DNA of 32,870 nt from CAZPBO01 sp964584815 (GTDB lineage Bacteria; Planctomycetota; SKW154): positions 1 through 32,870 of the forward strand of contig CAZPBO010000022.1 in the NCBI GenBank assembly GCA_964584815.1. Reading direction: 5' to 3'. Of the stretch, positions 31,307 to 32,870 are shown piece after piece. Position 1 is the stretch's first letter; each line of letters begins with the position of its first letter. The notes under the pieces were generated by a model. It worked only from the letters and a program-made list of their open reading frames with translations, ran no database searches and was not told the origin of the DNA. The position numbers were made by a program, and so were the translations under genes.

Positions 31307-32077
31307 TTACGGAACCACTACCGCTTCCTCAAACCGCTCCTCGCGCCTTATCCTTGACAGCGCCTCTGACGCCTCCCCGTAACTCCCAAAACGCCCTACC
31401 CACACCAGATAGAGCGGTCCTTCCGGATAGAAAACAGTGTATGCGTCAAGCCCCTGCTTCTTCAAGTCCTCTGCCAATCTTTTGGCAGATTCGCTGCGTT
31501 TGAAGGCAGCCACCTGTATAGCGAAATGGCGTCTGGCGCAGTAGAAAAGCCCTCTTTGTGCCTTCTCTTCCACATCTTTTGCACTGGCGCCGATGAGAAC
31601 TTTCCTGAACTGTTCGGCTGCCTCGTCCCACGCGCCGCTGCGCAGAAGCGCCACCGCCAACTTCAGGCGCAACTCCTCTGATGGCTCGCCCCCCATACGG
31701 AGCACATCCTCATATCGGCGCGCCGCATCCGCAAAATCGTGAAACCACATCGCACAATCCGCACCCCACACCAGCGCGTCCAAACGCTTCCAGCCCGAAA
31801 ACTTCTCCGCCGCAGCGTCAAATAACATTCGCGCCTCCACATACCTCCTCTGCGCACACAACGCACGACCCAGCCAATACGCCCCCTCCGCACAACCTCT
31901 CGCGTTGCGGAAACATCTCTCCGCCTCTGCGTAATCCCCCTTCAGAAACGCCACCTCGCCCGCACGCAGCCATTTCGCGCTTATCGGGTCAAGACGCTTG
32001 TTTACACCGCCGTCCGTCGTCACTGTTGGGTTGCACGATACATACAAAATGAACAAAACAGAAAGAAGGAGCCTCAA
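31307..32077 (-). CDS. Probable lipoprotein with TPR repeats and a C-terminal SPOR domain
   Basis: A 256-residue protein. The short signal MRLLLSVLFILYVSC ends in a plausible lipobox cysteine at 15. TPR-like helical pairs occupy about 35-180 (AGEVAFLKGDYAEAERCFRNA, AVALLRSGAWDEAAEQFRKVL). The last 75 residues are a SPOR domain (FAIQVAAFKRSESAKRLAEDLKKQGLDAY, LYLVWVGRFGSYGEASEAL), which binds peptidoglycan with denuded glycans at division sites. The start is a TTG joined to the previous stop as TTGA, with GGAGGAAG upstream. It is probably an envelope or division protein anchored to a membrane. Confidence 0.87.
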   Translation of the reverse strand: MRLLLSVLFILYVSCNPTVTTDGGVNKRLDPISAKWLRAGEVAFLKGDYAEAERCFRNARGCAEGAYWLGRALCAQRRYVEARMLFDAAAEKFSGWKRLDALVWGADCAMWFHDFADAARRYEDVLRMGGEPSEELRLKLAVALLRSGAWDEAAEQFRKVLIGASAKDVEEKAQRGLFYCARRHFAIQVAAFKRSESAKRLAEDLKKQGLDAYTVFYPEGPLYLVWVGRFGSYGEASEALSRIRREERFEEAVVVP

Positions 32078-32844
32078 CTCGCTTCCTCCATCGCGAAAAG
32101 CGCCGCCCCAACTGCGCCGTTTATCTCAGGATTTTCCACCACATAGACCGTGCGCCCCAACTCCTGCCCAAACATCTCCGCCAAAACAGGATTGTGCGCT
32201 ACAACACCGCCTGAAAACCATACATCCCCCTCAAGCGGGTCCATCTCCACAATCCTTTTTATTATAGAACGGTAAGCGCCTTTAACAAGATGGGCGAGTT
32301 TCACCCCGCGCCTTATGTGCGCCAGCATCTCCGTCGCCGTAAACACCGTGCAAAACGACCCCAACGCCACCTCACCGTCAGACTGTTCTGCTATTTCGTT
32401 CATCTCTTCAAGTTTGACGCCGAGCCGCAGCGCAATCTCCTCAAGAAAAGCGCCTGTTCCTGCAGCGCATTTGCGGTTCATCTTGAAAGAAACAACCGCT
32501 CCTTTTTCGCTCACTCTAATCACTTTGTTGTCCTGACCGCCGATATCAACAAGGGTGAAGCGGTTTTTGACCTGCTGCCAGGCGCCACGCGCGTGGCAGG
32601 CTATCTCCGTTCTCGTCGCATTGGCGAATGGGACATTGTGCCGACCGTAACCGCAGGCGACGCAACGCGTTATATCAGAAAGAGCAAGTCCTGCCACCGA
32701 CAGGGCGCCTTTCGCCGCCTCAATCGCCGCCGCTCCAAAATCAACCCCACTCCTCACCACACAATGCCCCAAAAGCGCACCGCCCTCACCCAAAACCGCC
32801 GCTTTCGTCTGCGTCGCTCCAACATCAACTCCTACCCACGCCAT
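32074..32844 (-). CDS. BadF/BcrA-type activase of 2-hydroxyacyl-CoA dehydratase family
   Basis: A 256-residue ASKHA-fold ATPase. In studied members (HgdC, BcrAD) a homodimer holds one [4Fe-4S] cluster between subunits and passes an electron to a dehydratase or reductase at the cost of ATP. Family motifs: VGVDVGATQTKAAV, LVDIGGQDNKVI, FKMNRKCAAGTGAFLEE with cluster ligand Cys126, GSFCTVFTATEM with Cys165, and VWFSGGVVAHNPVL. Length is typical. The ATG has an ideal AGGAGGTGA upstream. The dehydratase subunits are not in the window and might lie beyond the right edge. The enzyme is oxygen-sensitive in known cases, which supports an anaerobic lifestyle. Confidence 0.93.
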   Translation of the reverse strand: MAWVGVDVGATQTKAAVLGEGGALLGHCVVRSGVDFGAAAIEAAKGALSVAGLALSDITRCVACGYGRHNVPFANATRTEIACHARGAWQQVKNRFTLVDIGGQDNKVIRVSEKGAVVSFKMNRKCAAGTGAFLEEIALRLGVKLEEMNEIAEQSDGEVALGSFCTVFTATEMLAHIRRGVKLAHLVKGAYRSIIKRIVEMDPLEGDVWFSGGVVAHNPVLAEMFGQELGRTVYVVENPEINGAVGAALFAMEEAS

Positions 32845-32870
32845 AACTCACCTCCTAATGAACTTTATTC

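Overview
The window is a dense bacterial chromosome segment: 27 protein genes, one left-edge partial gene and one apparently broken small gene, with short gaps and many 1-14 bp overlaps. I see no tRNA, rRNA, CRISPR array or insertion sequence. The genes point to a diderm, probably anaerobic bacterium: MurJ, two probable lipoproteins, a periplasmic-type HtrA set, a sigma-54 activator with GAFTGA, and an activase of the 2-hydroxyacyl-CoA dehydratase family. The FHA Ser/Thr kinase, VIT-vWA protein, tandem trypsin-PDZ proteins and zinc-ribbon SpoVG recall Planctomycetota or a neighbouring phylum; that is an inference from gene content. GTG and TTG starts are common, and several are fused to the previous stop (GTGA, TTGA).

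Layout. 1-1151 (minus): a restriction-modification-like cluster with its own promoter, made of a frameshifted small gene, a beta-class DNA methyltransferase and the first 17 codons of a further gene. 1179-8742 (plus): thiolase, LemA, FHA-kinase, DUF116 protein, a ThiD2-ThiE fusion, MurJ and a type IV pilin-like protein. 8724-10103 (minus): thiL-tsaE. 10119-14240 (plus): a candidate small RNA with its own promoter and terminator, then an operon of a small helical protein and three HtrA-like proteins, of which only the last keeps the catalytic triad. 14263-15854 (plus): an AAA ATPase coupled to a small Toprim-like protein, a possible defence pair. 15903-20960 (plus): a sugar-kinase-like protein with an inserted two-cluster ferredoxin domain, an NtrB/NtrC-type pair, ispE and a zinc-ribbon SpoVG. 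20957-32844 (minus): tyrosine recombinase, a 1315-residue Ig-like lipoprotein with a large internal duplication, a VIT-vWA secreted protein with a clear terminator, mnmA, a membrane-anchored SurA/PpiD-like chaperone, a TPR-SPOR lipoprotein and the dehydratase-type activase.

How the genes relate. Two loci (thiD2-thiE and thiL) cover late thiamine diphosphate synthesis. tsaE and mnmA serve tRNA modification. MurJ, IspE (isoprenoid precursors for lipid carriers), SPOR and the chaperone serve the envelope. The most unusual items are the kinase-ferredoxin chimera next to a PAS histidine kinase and sigma-54 regulator, the one-active/two-dead HtrA trio, the ATPase/Toprim pair, and the small RNA between thiL and the HtrA operon.
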